Source: Planctomycetota bacterium
Lineage (GTDB): Bacteria > Planctomycetota > Planctomycetia > Pirellulales > Lacipirellulaceae
Direction: 5' to 3'
Length of the DNA: 64,000 bases
Assembly (NCBI GenBank): GCA_013152205.1
Contig: JAADGV010000050.1
Location: 1 to 64,000 of the forward strand
Positions within the stretch are counted from its first letter, which is position 1, and the number at the start of each line of letters is the position of its first letter. A program made the translations under genes and the position numbers. Under the pieces are notes generated by a model, which was given only the letters and a program-made list of their open reading frames with translations, ran no database searches and had not been told where the DNA came from. Below are positions 54,921 to 63,593 of this stretch, piece by piece.

Positions 54921-55403
54921 ATGAGGAAGATGTTGATCCCGTTGGCATTGGCTGTTGTAGTGATAGTCAGTTCGACCGGTTGTACGAAGACGCGTACGAG
55001 ATGTCGCAACCTATTCCGGCGCGGTGCGCCATGCTTGGGAACCGCTAGGGCAACCCCTGCGATGATTGGTGCCCCGATGGCGATTGGTGTACCCGTGGCG
55101 ACAGCCGCACCGACCCCAGTGCTACAGCAGGTGATGCCCCAGATGGCCCCTCAGATGATGGTGCCGCAGATCCAATGCTGCCCGCAGCCGGCTTGTCCGC
55201 CTTGCGACCCATGTCAGATGCCATGCGAACAGTCTTATTCGCAAGGTTATATCGAAGGCGGCGTGATCGACAGCGGCTGCCAGAATTGCGAAACGGGGAC
55301 GACCTACGATCCGGGGTATATCGTTCCTAGTACCGAAATCCCCGCAGGCAACGTCCCAGCAACCGGAATGCCGATCGATCCAGCACCGATCGGGGTCAAC
55401 TGA
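54921..55403 (+). CDS. Small Pro/Met/Cys-rich lipoprotein
   Basis: A 160-aa protein starting at the ATG at 54921 with CGGAG upstream; a GTG at 54891 is less likely. The signal peptide ends in a lipobox (VVVIVSSTGC) so the mature protein is a lipoprotein. It has many Met-Pro-Gln and Cys residues (CCPQPACPPCDPCQMPC), with a Pro-rich tail. Such Cys-rich short proteins occur in planctomycete envelopes. No domain is recognised. Confidence 0.75.
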   Translation: MRKMLIPLALAVVVIVSSTGCTKTRTRCRNLFRRGAPCLGTARATPAMIGAPMAIGVPVATAAPTPVLQQVMPQMAPQMMVPQIQCCPQPACPPCDPCQMPCEQSYSQGYIEGGVIDSGCQNCETGTTYDPGYIVPSTEIPAGNVPATGMPIDPAPIGVN

Positions 55404-55676
55404 GAAACTAGGCATAGCGGCGTGCGGCTTACAAGGCAGGGGAAACAAATTCCTCGCTTCCCTACCACGGGGCCTGTCGAGGCCAGCACGACGCCCATGC
55501 CAAGCCGAAGTATGCCAAACAAGCTGAGTTAAATGCAAGAGTCGCTCGATCGTGCCATCCTGAACACGGTCGGGCGGCTTTTTGCGTTCAAAAAGTTGGC
55601 TGCTCTGGTTGATAAGGCACGTCTCCGGTGGGTTTCGTAGCGTAGAATGGAGGATGAGCCTCCAGGAACCCACGAT

Positions 55677-56672
55677 ATGAAATTTCTAGCCAATGATCAG
55701 CCGGCGGCCCTTTGTTGCCGGTTGAGTCTTGTTGTTGCCCTCTGCCTGGCGTATCTCCCCTCTGCTGGTGCGCAGATAAAACAGGCAGAAAACGAATCGC
55801 CGATTCGCTACGGGGCCACCCAGATAACCCGCTACCAAGTTGGCATGACGGCGAGGGCGCGAGGGAGTTCTGCTCATAACATTCTAGCGATCGTTGCCGT
55901 GCCGATTTCCTGTGCCGAGCAAGAAGTCGAGCTGGTTGAAGAGGACGTGACCCCGCAGGTCGTCTCGATTGAATATCGCTTGCTTAATAAGGGCGCTCGT
56001 CAGATGCTGGTTTCGATTCCTCGGTTAGAGCGGGGTGAAAAAGCGCACGCGTTGCTGACGTTTGAAGTACGTACGCGGGTAATCTTGCCCCCAGAAGAGA
56101 CGTCGAAATTTCGGATCCCGGTCAAGCCAAAAAAGGATCTGAAAGTTTATATGGGACGCAGCCCCTATATCGAGACAAATCACTCGAAGTTGAAAAAAGT
56201 GTCGAAGAAGATTTTTGCTGATCTCGAAGAGCCGGCCACCGACTGGGAGCGGGTCGAGGCGATCTACGATTTTGTACGCGACTCGGTGGAGTATTTGGTG
56301 GGGGATGATAAATCGGCCCTAGAAACATTGCGAGACGGCGAAGGGGATTGCCAGAACATTAGCGCGTTGTTCGTTGGCCTTTGCCGGACGAACAAGATCC
56401 CTGCCCGCATTGTTTGGGTGCATGAACATAGCTACGCGGAGTTTTGCTTAGAGGACGAAGAGGGCAACGCCTATTGGTTCCCCATCGAATCGTCCGGCTC
56501 ACTAGCTTTCGGCGAAATGCCCTTGGCACGGACAATCTTGCAGAAGGGCGACAATTTCAAACTGCCCGAGCAACCAAGAAAACGACGACGCTACGCCTCC
56601 GATTTCGCAACGGCTCAAGCCCCGCCAGGTGGGGCAAAGCCAAGCATCAAGTTCGTCCGAATACAGCTGTAA
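55677..56672 (+). CDS. Secreted transglutaminase-like protein
   Basis: A 331-aa protein with signal peptide (LSLVVALCLAYLPSAGA). The C-terminal half holds a transglutaminase-like domain: RVEAIYDFVRDSVEYL, the nucleophile GDCQNISALFVGLCR, and the His in HEHSYAEFCLED; the third residue may lie in the following NAYWFPIESSG. The N-terminal domain has a beta-sandwich look. Such proteins act as secreted proteases or crosslinking enzymes. The start was taken at 55677 rather than 55647. Confidence 0.8.
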   Translation: MKFLANDQPAALCCRLSLVVALCLAYLPSAGAQIKQAENESPIRYGATQITRYQVGMTARARGSSAHNILAIVAVPISCAEQEVELVEEDVTPQVVSIEYRLLNKGARQMLVSIPRLERGEKAHALLTFEVRTRVILPPEETSKFRIPVKPKKDLKVYMGRSPYIETNHSKLKKVSKKIFADLEEPATDWERVEAIYDFVRDSVEYLVGDDKSALETLRDGEGDCQNISALFVGLCRTNKIPARIVWVHEHSYAEFCLEDEEGNAYWFPIESSGSLAFGEMPLARTILQKGDNFKLPEQPRKRRRYASDFATAQAPPGGAKPSIKFVRIQL

Positions 56673-56801
56673 AGCAGTTGGCGATTAGCCGTTAGCTGTT
56701 AGCTTTCGACATTCCCCAGCCTCCAGCCCCCAATCGCGGGTGTGTGTAGCACAGAAGGTCTACCTCGTTAGCCACCCGGTTGCACCTCCTGTCGCAAGCG
56801 A

Positions 56802-56864
56802 CACCGACACGTGTCCGGACAGAATCGAATCGATGGCAGGCCGTTTTGCGGACAAGTGTCGGTG
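56802..56864. repeat. Inverted repeat in long intergenic region
   Basis: CACCGACACGTGTCCG (56802-56817) pairs with CGGACAAGTGTCGGTG (56849-56864) with one mismatch, in the 379-bp gap between the transglutaminase and MtaB genes. The CACGTG core is itself palindromic. The rest of that gap is unremarkable. Confidence 0.6.
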
Positions 56865-57051
56865 CCACCCAAAAAGAGTTCTCAGAACAAATCCGACGAC
56901 GCTAAAGCATTTAGCATTCGTCATTCAGATTTCGTCATTTCCCAGCCCCCCCTACCTGCTACGCCGCTCGGGGGGCTACTGCATCAAGTTCTTCTTGAAA
57001 TGCAGGAAAGGGGGCCTGATTTGGGCGGCCGTGTTGTCTATCATCTTTAGG

Positions 57052-58341
57052 ATGCCTACTCTTAAAACAATTACCCTTGGCTGCAAGGTCAACCAATACG
57101 AAACCGAATACCTTCGCGAAGGACTGCTCGGGATCGGCTACGAGGATACCGGCGAGAACGTTCCGGCGGACCTCTGCGTCGTCAATACTTGCACGGTTAC
57201 GTCCGAAGGCGACTCGAAAAGTCGGCAGATTATTCGCCGGCTGGCGCGTGACAACCCGGCTAGCAAAATCGTGGTCATGGGTTGCTATGCGACGCGCGCT
57301 CCGCAGGAAGTCGCCGCTTTGCCGAACGTAACCGAGGTGTTGACCGACAAACGCGAACTTCCCGATCTGCTGGGACGGTTTGGAGTGACCGATGTGCCAA
57401 CCGGCATCTCGGGCTTTGGGCGTCGGCATCGGGCTTATGTGAAAGTGCAGGATGGCTGCATGCTGCGATGCAGCTTCTGCATTATTCCGCATGTTCGGCC
57501 GCAGCTTACCAGCCGGCCTTTGTCGCATATTCTCGATGAAGTACGGCGTTTGGTCGACAATGGTTATCGTGAAGTGGTGCTTACGGGGATTCACCTTGGA
57601 CACTACGGCGTGGATTGGAATCGTAATCTACCGAAGGATAAATGGACGCGACTCTCGCACTTGGTGCGTTCGATTGCCGAGTTGCCGGGCGATTTTCGTG
57701 TGCGGATTTCCAGCATCGAGGCGACCGAAGTAACTCGCGAGTTGATCGAGGTGATGCAGGACCACGGCGACCGGGTTTGCCCGCATCTGCATATTTCGAT
57801 GCAAAGCGGCAGCGATAGCGTGCTGCGGCGAATGCGTCGTCGCTGGGGGAGCCGCCGGTTTGTCGATCGTTGTGGGTTGGTAAAAGAAAAACTCGACCAG
57901 CCGGCGATCACCACAGACATCATCGTCGGGTTTCCTGGCGAAACGGACGAAGAGTTCGCCGAGACCTGCGAGGTGGCCCGTCAGGTTGGGTTTTCCAAGA
58001 TTCACATCTTTCCGTTTAGTGCCCGCCGCACCACCCCCGCCGCTGAAATGCCGGGTCAGCTTGCTAAGAAGGTGAAGCAACAACGAGGGCGAGAGTTGGC
58101 TCGTATCGAAGCCGAATTGCGAGACAAGTATTTTTCGAGCCTGCTGGGCAAACGCCTGCGGGTGTTAGTCGAATCGACGCTTGAAGATCGACCGGGCTGG
58201 GCCATTGGAACCTCATGCCGATATGCTCCGGTTGAAGTCGAAGTATCTGACGCTGAGGCTAGGGTGGGCGAGTTTCTCGACGCTACGGCAAGTCGCACGA
58301 GTAGTGGGCGTATTCAAGTTTTGGGGGAAGAAAGCATCTAA
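57052..58341 (+). CDS. MtaB-like tRNA methylthiotransferase
   Basis: A 429-aa radical-SAM enzyme. The ATG at 57052 was chosen because the protein then begins MPTLKTITLGCKVNQYETEY, the usual MtaB/MiaB start with its iron-sulfur Cys residues; an upstream frame from 56740 is not supported. The second cluster motif is CMLRCSFCIIP (CxxxCxxC). MtaB adds a methylthio group to t6A37 of tRNAs reading ANN codons. A C-terminal TRAM-like region follows (LGKRLRVLVESTLEDRPGW). No strong ribosome site is visible. Confidence 0.9.
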   Translation: MPTLKTITLGCKVNQYETEYLREGLLGIGYEDTGENVPADLCVVNTCTVTSEGDSKSRQIIRRLARDNPASKIVVMGCYATRAPQEVAALPNVTEVLTDKRELPDLLGRFGVTDVPTGISGFGRRHRAYVKVQDGCMLRCSFCIIPHVRPQLTSRPLSHILDEVRRLVDNGYREVVLTGIHLGHYGVDWNRNLPKDKWTRLSHLVRSIAELPGDFRVRISSIEATEVTRELIEVMQDHGDRVCPHLHISMQSGSDSVLRRMRRRWGSRRFVDRCGLVKEKLDQPAITTDIIVGFPGETDEEFAETCEVARQVGFSKIHIFPFSARRTTPAAEMPGQLAKKVKQQRGRELARIEAELRDKYFSSLLGKRLRVLVESTLEDRPGWAIGTSCRYAPVEVEVSDAEARVGEFLDATASRTSSGRIQVLGEESI

Positions 58342-58623
58342 GTGCTTTCTATGAAATAGTTTGCGTACTATTTTGGACCGATCGGTAGGTATCCCCGCCC
58401 GTGCGACAAGATTAAAATAAAATTCTGCCGCAATTACCTACCTAATCCTTGCCGTTGCTGTATCGCCTAGTACAATCTGCTACCAGAGGGTTGTTCTGTT
58501 GCCCCCCAGTCTAGGTGGTGCCTTTGGCACTTCATTTATTCATTTTCACCAATGTTTTGCATCGTTCAGGTTGGGTTCGGCAACGAAGGATTTGCCCTTC
58601 CGGTGTCTATTAGGGAGAAGTTC
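58342..58623. other. Intergenic region before PEP-CTERM gene
   Basis: No gene is supported here. The sequence includes an open frame from 58552 that merges with the next gene but has no signal peptide at its own start. No clear promoter was assigned. Confidence 0.4.
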
Positions 58624-59289
58624 ATGAGAAGCTCACGCTGTTTAGTTCTTTTTTTCGCCGCGGCTTTAGTGCTGAAGGCAAGCACTAGTTTCGGTGCTAT
58701 TGTTACGGATTCGGGACCGTTCTCGTTTCCGCTATCCCCAAACTCGGCCATAGTTGCCTTGGACCTCTTCAACCCAGCTCTGGGTACGCTCAATTTCGTT
58801 GAATTGGCGATTGACGGTACTGTTCAAGCCAATGTTACGGCCGAGAATGATTCCGCTATTGCTGGAAACATGAGCGTCAATCTTACTGGCATTCTTGATG
58901 CCACGGCTTTTGGGCTTTCAGCTGCGGCCAACATCATTCAGGCGGCAGGCCCAGTGGCTGTTGCTGCGACCGATGGCGTCTCGGGTTCAGGACCAGACTT
59001 CAATGACTTCGGGCTTGTCAGCGGTACGGACAGCGACACTGACCTAACCCTCACTGTCGGATCGTTCATCGGGCCGGGCACTTTCAACGCAAATGTTGAC
59101 GGGTCGGGTGGTTTCTCGATCAGTGGTGTGACTGATAGTACACTTCAAATATCTAGCTTTGAAGGCTTCGGTACCGTAACTGTTACGTACAATTACACTC
59201 CCATCCCAGAACCGGGAACCCTTGCTCTCGGTGCTTTGGCCTTGGTAGGAATGGCTAGCCTCAGAAAACGCCATCGACTTACCGTCTAA
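58624..59289 (+). CDS. PEP-CTERM protein, isolated
   Basis: A 221-aa exported protein from the ATG at 58624, which places the signal peptide (CLVLFFAAALVLKASTSFGA) at the start. The mature domain is Ser/Thr/Asp-rich. The tag IPEPGTLALGALALVGMASL plus Arg/Lys is a PEP-CTERM signal. Upstream of the ATG there is no array-type leader, so this copy differs from the array genes. A strong terminator follows. Confidence 0.83.
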   Translation: MRSSRCLVLFFAAALVLKASTSFGAIVTDSGPFSFPLSPNSAIVALDLFNPALGTLNFVELAIDGTVQANVTAENDSAIAGNMSVNLTGILDATAFGLSAAANIIQAAGPVAVAATDGVSGSGPDFNDFGLVSGTDSDTDLTLTVGSFIGPGTFNANVDGSGGFSISGVTDSTLQISSFEGFGTVTVTYNYTPIPEPGTLALGALALVGMASLRKRHRLTV

Positions 59290-59321
59290 ATCGATTCTAA
59301 AGTAGAAATCCTAGTAAACAC

Positions 59322-59357
59322 AAAACGGCCCCGCGAAAGCAGGGGCCGTTTTTTTTT
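59322..59357 (+). terminator. Rho-independent terminator
   Basis: AAAACGGCCCC (59322-59332) pairs with GGGGCCGTTTT (59342-59352) around loop GCGAAAGCA, followed by a run of T to 59357. It lies 33 bases after the PEP-CTERM stop codon and also pairs A-run with T-run, so it can work in both directions. Confidence 0.85.
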
Positions 59358-59399
59358 GCTAGCTCAACGTGAAAAAAAGGAGCCCAGGCAAAGTCATCC

Positions 59400-59458
59400 T
59401 AGCCGCGAGCGGAAGCCGCGGACGAGCCTGAAAAAACCGCGGCTTCCGCCCGCGGCTA
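59400..59458. repeat. Inverted repeat of the CCGCGGCTTCCGC type
   Basis: TAGCCGCGAGCGGAAGCCGC (starting at 59400) and the reverse complement ending at 59458 form arms of 22 bp with one mismatch around a 15-nt spacer. A related motif occurs at about 52485-52502. Such G/C-rich repeats appear between genes in planctomycetes. Confidence 0.65.
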
Positions 59459-59534
59459 CAACGAGACCGATTCGGTTGCTGTTCCGCATTCAATTGTTCC
59501 TAAACCATACACCCTTGGCAGCTCACGCCACTTC

Positions 59535-60476
59535 ATGGCAAGATGTGCGTATGACCTCACAAAATTCCCCCTCGCCCCCTGCCGAGAAATTCCGTTGCCC
59601 CCTTCGACGTGTCATATCCCTGTCTTGCTCGACGAAGTCATTCAATGGCTAGAGCCTGCTGCTGGCAAGATTATTGTTGATGGCACCCTCGGGGGCGGTG
59701 GTCACTCGGCTGCCCTTGCCTCGCGTGTCCTGCCCGGCGGGAAAATCATCGGCGTCGATCTCGACCCCGAAGCCCTCGAACGCGCCCAGCCCGCGATCAG
59801 CTCGTTACCTGTCACCGTCGCCGTGGGCAATTACACCGATATCCCACAAATTCTTCGTCAGCTAGAAATCGACGCGGTCGATGGTATTCTTCTCGATCTG
59901 GGCCTGTCTAGCGATCAGCTTGCCGACGAAGAGCGAGGCTTTAGCTTCCAAAGCACCGGTCCGCTCGATCTTCGCTTTGACCGCAGCAGCGGCAAACCTG
60001 CTTGGCAGCTTATCGAACGACTCAGCGAGCGCCATCTGGCCGACTTGATCTACCAATTCGGCGAAGAACGGCTTAGCCGACGCATCGCCCGCAAGATCGT
60101 TGCCCAACGCCGCTCTGAACCTATTCGCACAGCCGACCAATTGGCCAGTCTGGTTCGTAGCTGTGTTCCCCGCAGCCGTGGCCACCGCATCGACCCAGCA
60201 ACTCGCACTTTTCAAGCACTGCGCATCGCAGTCAACGATGAACTCAAATCGTTGCAAGAAGCGCTCGCCCACCTGCCCACTTGCCTCAAGCCAGGAGGCC
60301 ACCTTGCCATTATTAGTTTCCACTCGCTCGAAGACCGTCTGGTCAAACACGGTTTCCGCAATGACGACCGTCTCGAAGTGCTCACCAAACGCCCCGTCCG
60401 AGCAACCGACGAAGAAACCGCCCAGAATCCAAGAGCCTCTAGCGCCAAACTCCGAATCGCGAAACGGGTTGACTGA
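59535..60476 (+). CDS. rsmH: 16S rRNA (cytosine-1402-N4) methyltransferase
   Basis: A 313-aa RsmH/MraW. The family pattern is clear: HIPVLLDEVI, GTLGGGGHS with the SAM loop, GVDLDPEAL, LLDLGLSSDQL, and a late SFHSLEDR followed by the C-terminal RASSAKLRIAKR. It modifies the decoding site of 16S rRNA. The start ATG at 59535 gives a 25-residue N-terminal extension with respect to the core. It is not followed by ftsL or pbp genes, so the usual division cluster is broken up. Confidence 0.95.
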   Translation: MARCAYDLTKFPLAPCREIPLPPSTCHIPVLLDEVIQWLEPAAGKIIVDGTLGGGGHSAALASRVLPGGKIIGVDLDPEALERAQPAISSLPVTVAVGNYTDIPQILRQLEIDAVDGILLDLGLSSDQLADEERGFSFQSTGPLDLRFDRSSGKPAWQLIERLSERHLADLIYQFGEERLSRRIARKIVAQRRSEPIRTADQLASLVRSCVPRSRGHRIDPATRTFQALRIAVNDELKSLQEALAHLPTCLKPGGHLAIISFHSLEDRLVKHGFRNDDRLEVLTKRPVRATDEETAQNPRASSAKLRIAKRVD

Positions 60477-60496
60477 CGAACGGGATGGCAGCGATT

Positions 60497-61231
60497 CTAC
60501 GGCTTGCCCCTTGGTTCAACATCCTGCACGCACCGAAAACCGACATGGTATCCGCCCATCATATCGGGCGGGAGATAATATCGGTGCGTTGTTCGCATCA
60601 TGGCTCGGCCATTAAAAGTGGCCCCGCCGCGCATGACCTTGTTCGTTGTTCCATAGGCCTCGCAGGGCGTCTTGTTGCCTGGGTAGGGCTGATACCAGTC
60701 AGCCGTCCATTCCCATACGCCGCCAGCCATGTCGACGCAACCATAGGGGCTTACCGGACGTGCTGCCGAGGCCCCCGGCAGATACGACTCGTCCCAGTTG
60801 GTAAATGTGAAGTCAAACGAATTGCCCCAAGGATAGGCACGCCCATCCGTGCCGCGAGCAGCCTTCTCCCATTCCCTTTCCGTCGGCAGACGTTTGCCCG
60901 CCCACTTCGCGTAGGCATTGGCTTTTTGCCAAGTGACCTCGGCAGGGAAGTCTTCGCGACCATCCCTAAATCGATGGTCGGCGTCGAATTTCTGAAAAGC
61001 TGCGTTTCTCACCTCGTAGACATCGATAAAGAAAGCCTTGGTCGAAGCCTCTTGCTGCGGCTTCTCATCGTCGTCGCAGTTGTTGCTGCCAAAGATAAAC
61101 GAGCCCTCGGGCACAATCGCCATGCCACTGGGCGGCGCAGGGTTCGCACCTTCCGCTGTAAGCCCCATGAAAAATAAGGCCAAGGTCAGTAGGAATATCA
61201 TCGTTATACTCTTGTCGATTGTAGATCGCAT
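60497..61231 (-). CDS. Secreted FGE-fold (SUMF1-type) protein
   Basis: A 244-aa protein with the sulfatase-modifying-factor fold. The ATG at 61231 lies two bases before the stop of the upstream gene. A signal peptide (MIFLLTLALFFMGLTAEG) leads to MAIVPEGSFIFGS, FFIDVYEVRNAAF, KRLPTEREWEKAARGT, MAGGVWEWTADWY, VMRGGATF and VGFRCV at the end. The two catalytic Cys of true formylglycine-generating enzyme are not seen, so it probably has another role such as ligand binding. Confidence 0.85.
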   Translation of the reverse strand: MRSTIDKSITMIFLLTLALFFMGLTAEGANPAPPSGMAIVPEGSFIFGSNNCDDDEKPQQEASTKAFFIDVYEVRNAAFQKFDADHRFRDGREDFPAEVTWQKANAYAKWAGKRLPTEREWEKAARGTDGRAYPWGNSFDFTFTNWDESYLPGASAARPVSPYGCVDMAGGVWEWTADWYQPYPGNKTPCEAYGTTNKVMRGGATFNGRAMMRTTHRYYLPPDMMGGYHVGFRCVQDVEPRGKP

Positions 61232-61232
61232 T

Positions 61233-62456
61233 TTACCATTTGGGGTCGATGATGCCGTAATGCCGTCCAAACCAATATGCGCGGATCATGGTCGAGGCGT
61301 CGCCTTCCTCCTCCGATTCCACGGTGACCGAGCCCTCCGCCGTAGGGAAGGTGAACATCCGCTTGTTTCGGTCGAACCCCCACATCTCCTTAATCGCCGT
61401 TACGGTCGGCTCATCGACGACCTGCTCGCCCGTCAGTACTTGATACACCATTCGATAAAACACTTCTTTGTCGTTTTTTGGCGACGACTTCTTCCAAGCA
61501 TGCCAATGCCGATTCAATCCCATTCGATATTTTTGGAGAAGGTCAGGGTCGGTTTCATACCGCATCACCGTGTAATACGATCGCACTGCGAGTTGGTCGT
61601 CCCAGGGCGTATACCACTCATCCGGCCACAATACCTTGGCCAGAATCGCCTCGTCGTCGTAGTGGTACTTCTCGATCAACATGTGATACGCATCCAGAAA
61701 CCGATCCTCACCAGTCACATGGTGCGTAGCACGCAGCGCCGCTAAAATCTCTAAGGCGTTGAGCGGCTCATGCGAGAGATGCGGACTGAAATTGCCCCAC
61801 AACGTCATCTTGTTGTCGATATCCACGAGCCGAAAGTCATGGTCGACAACCCGCCCGATAAACCGTCCGAGAAAATCGGCCGCGATTTTTTTGTGTTTTT
61901 CATCCGCGCAAAAATCGTAATACGTGCTGACCCCGTAAACAAACGCCACCAATTTGTCGCTACTAAGATCCCCTTGCCAACGATAGCCGGGCATCGCAGT
62001 CGACTTGTGCCATTCCAGCTCGAAGAAGTTGGTCTTCTCGTGCCAGAGCGGTTTGTCGGTCTTATTGAAACTGCGAGCAACCCACCCCGGAACGCCGGTT
62101 ACCGCTTCGAGCTTCAGCAGGCCATCCATAATTTCGTCAGCCCACTCTCGCACTTGCGGGTCTTTCGTGACGGCATAGCGGTGTGCATACGCCGCAAGAA
62201 ACACGGCTGTATGTCCGGCACAATCTTCCTGATTGCCCACAAGGGGCGCTTCCTCTCCGGCCGGCGGAAAGATGACATGCTGCATGATCGCGCCTTCGTT
62301 CCAATGATTGCCACGCATGAGCGCATCAAACATATCGATCCGCACATGCAACGGGTCCGTGCGCTTCGGAAATGCATTTACCGTTTGGGCACTCGCAACG
62401 CCCTGCACGCAGCATACAGAAATTAGAACAGCGGTGATTGCCCGATAAAAGATCAT
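61233..62456 (-). CDS. Secreted hypothetical protein, helical barrel-like
   Basis: A 407-aa protein starting at the ATG at 62456, with a signal peptide (ITAVLISVCCVQGVASA). Repeated helical segments such as AGHTAVFLAAYAHRYAVT, EWADEIMDGLLKLEAVTGVP and EPLNALEILAALRATHHVTG suggest an alpha/alpha barrel as in several carbohydrate-active enzymes. No catalytic residue is certain and I do not recognise the family. The stop lies 1 bp before the start of the FGE-fold gene, so the two form an operon. Confidence 0.75.
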   Translation of the reverse strand: MIFYRAITAVLISVCCVQGVASAQTVNAFPKRTDPLHVRIDMFDALMRGNHWNEGAIMQHVIFPPAGEEAPLVGNQEDCAGHTAVFLAAYAHRYAVTKDPQVREWADEIMDGLLKLEAVTGVPGWVARSFNKTDKPLWHEKTNFFELEWHKSTAMPGYRWQGDLSSDKLVAFVYGVSTYYDFCADEKHKKIAADFLGRFIGRVVDHDFRLVDIDNKMTLWGNFSPHLSHEPLNALEILAALRATHHVTGEDRFLDAYHMLIEKYHYDDEAILAKVLWPDEWYTPWDDQLAVRSYYTVMRYETDPDLLQKYRMGLNRHWHAWKKSSPKNDKEVFYRMVYQVLTGEQVVDEPTVTAIKEMWGFDRNKRMFTFPTAEGSVTVESEEEGDASTMIRAYWFGRHYGIIDPKW

Positions 62457-62564
62457 ACCCGTACCGTGATTTAGGTTCGACTGACACCGCCAATGCAACA
62501 ACGCGTGGAGTATAGTCTTGGCCCAACGGAGCCGCAACTAAAAAATGAACTGCGGCATGTGGGT

Positions 62565-63590
62565 TCAAGCATCCAGGTTGATACGGTTTTCCACTTCAGA
62601 AATACGGGCCATAATCTGATCGAAGGGAGGTGGCTCACGAAAGAACATTGGCTGCATCGCGACGAAGTCCCGTGCGAGCATATCAATGATTTGTGACTTG
62701 GGAACCAACTTCAGCGTTCCCGGTCGTGCCTCCGCGTACTTGGCCCAGGCGGCTTTGAAAAAGGTCTCTTTGAAAATAGCAACACGTTTCAAAAGGTGCA
62801 TTTCATCGAGCGATTGGTTCCAGATGGGGCTATTCGACAATTGGAAGACATCGTAATAATGGCGCGACATACGAGGCGCGATTCTCTTGCCTTCGGGTTG
62901 GTGGTGAAGCATGTGGAGAATTGTTGCCTTTTCCCAAAATGTGCGAGCCGCCGACAGAACTCGAACATGGACTCGCGTGTCGGAGAACGCGTCGGGGATG
63001 GCATCTGATAAGTAGGGCGCCACGGTGGACTGCTCTACAGGAAAATGATCCGATCGGGCACCCAACTCAATTTTAACCGCCGCCGCAATGTACGGGCTCA
63101 AGTTTCCACCCATCGCGGATGGGTAACGATACAACAGCGTTTGCTGGTCTGGATCAGTTGAATCAAGGGATAGATTCCACCCGGTCTCCGTACCCAGGCT
63201 TGCCGCGATCGCTTCACGTAACTGTGGCTGGAGCCGATTCGCGACCGCTGCCTGGCACGCCTCTTTGAGTTGGGCAATGCGTCGTTGTTGCTCCTTTCCA
63301 CTCGCACCTTTTTCCGGCTCCTTCTCGCCGCCAAAACCGAGGAAGTCGCGTTCGATGGCAACGTCCACATCTTCGGAAAACCGTTCGATCACTCGGTATA
63401 CTTTGGACAGAGACGTTCCACCCTTGAACGTTAGGTGGTCACGAAACTCATCGAGTGAAAACAACCGTCGCAGGCTCCAGCAGACCCAATAATCCTTTTC
63501 GATGATCTGGACGCTCAATCCAAGCTTTGCTGCGGCTTGATCAAAATAGATGCGGCGTTCGGCACCAGGTAGTTTTGCGAATTCGTCCAC
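62565..63590 (-). CDS. AbiEii-type nucleotidyltransferase toxin
   Basis: A 341-aa protein from a GTG at 63590. FKGGTSLSKVYRVIERFSED with the GG(T)S motif and DVDVAIE (two Asp) form the nucleotidyltransferase site of the AbiEii/AbiGii family, whose members can modify tRNAs and stop growth. SRHYYDVFQL is a further conserved family segment. It starts 3 bp after the antitoxin stop, an arrangement typical for AbiE-type pairs. Confidence 0.9.
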   Translation of the reverse strand: MDEFAKLPGAERRIYFDQAAAKLGLSVQIIEKDYWVCWSLRRLFSLDEFRDHLTFKGGTSLSKVYRVIERFSEDVDVAIERDFLGFGGEKEPEKGASGKEQQRRIAQLKEACQAAVANRLQPQLREAIAASLGTETGWNLSLDSTDPDQQTLLYRYPSAMGGNLSPYIAAAVKIELGARSDHFPVEQSTVAPYLSDAIPDAFSDTRVHVRVLSAARTFWEKATILHMLHHQPEGKRIAPRMSRHYYDVFQLSNSPIWNQSLDEMHLLKRVAIFKETFFKAAWAKYAEARPGTLKLVPKSQIIDMLARDFVAMQPMFFREPPPFDQIMARISEVENRINLDA

Positions 63591-63593
63591 AGC

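Noticed and set aside
60497..61231. True formylglycine-generating enzyme
   Set aside because: The fold matches but the catalytic cysteine pair is absent and no sulfatase gene is nearby.
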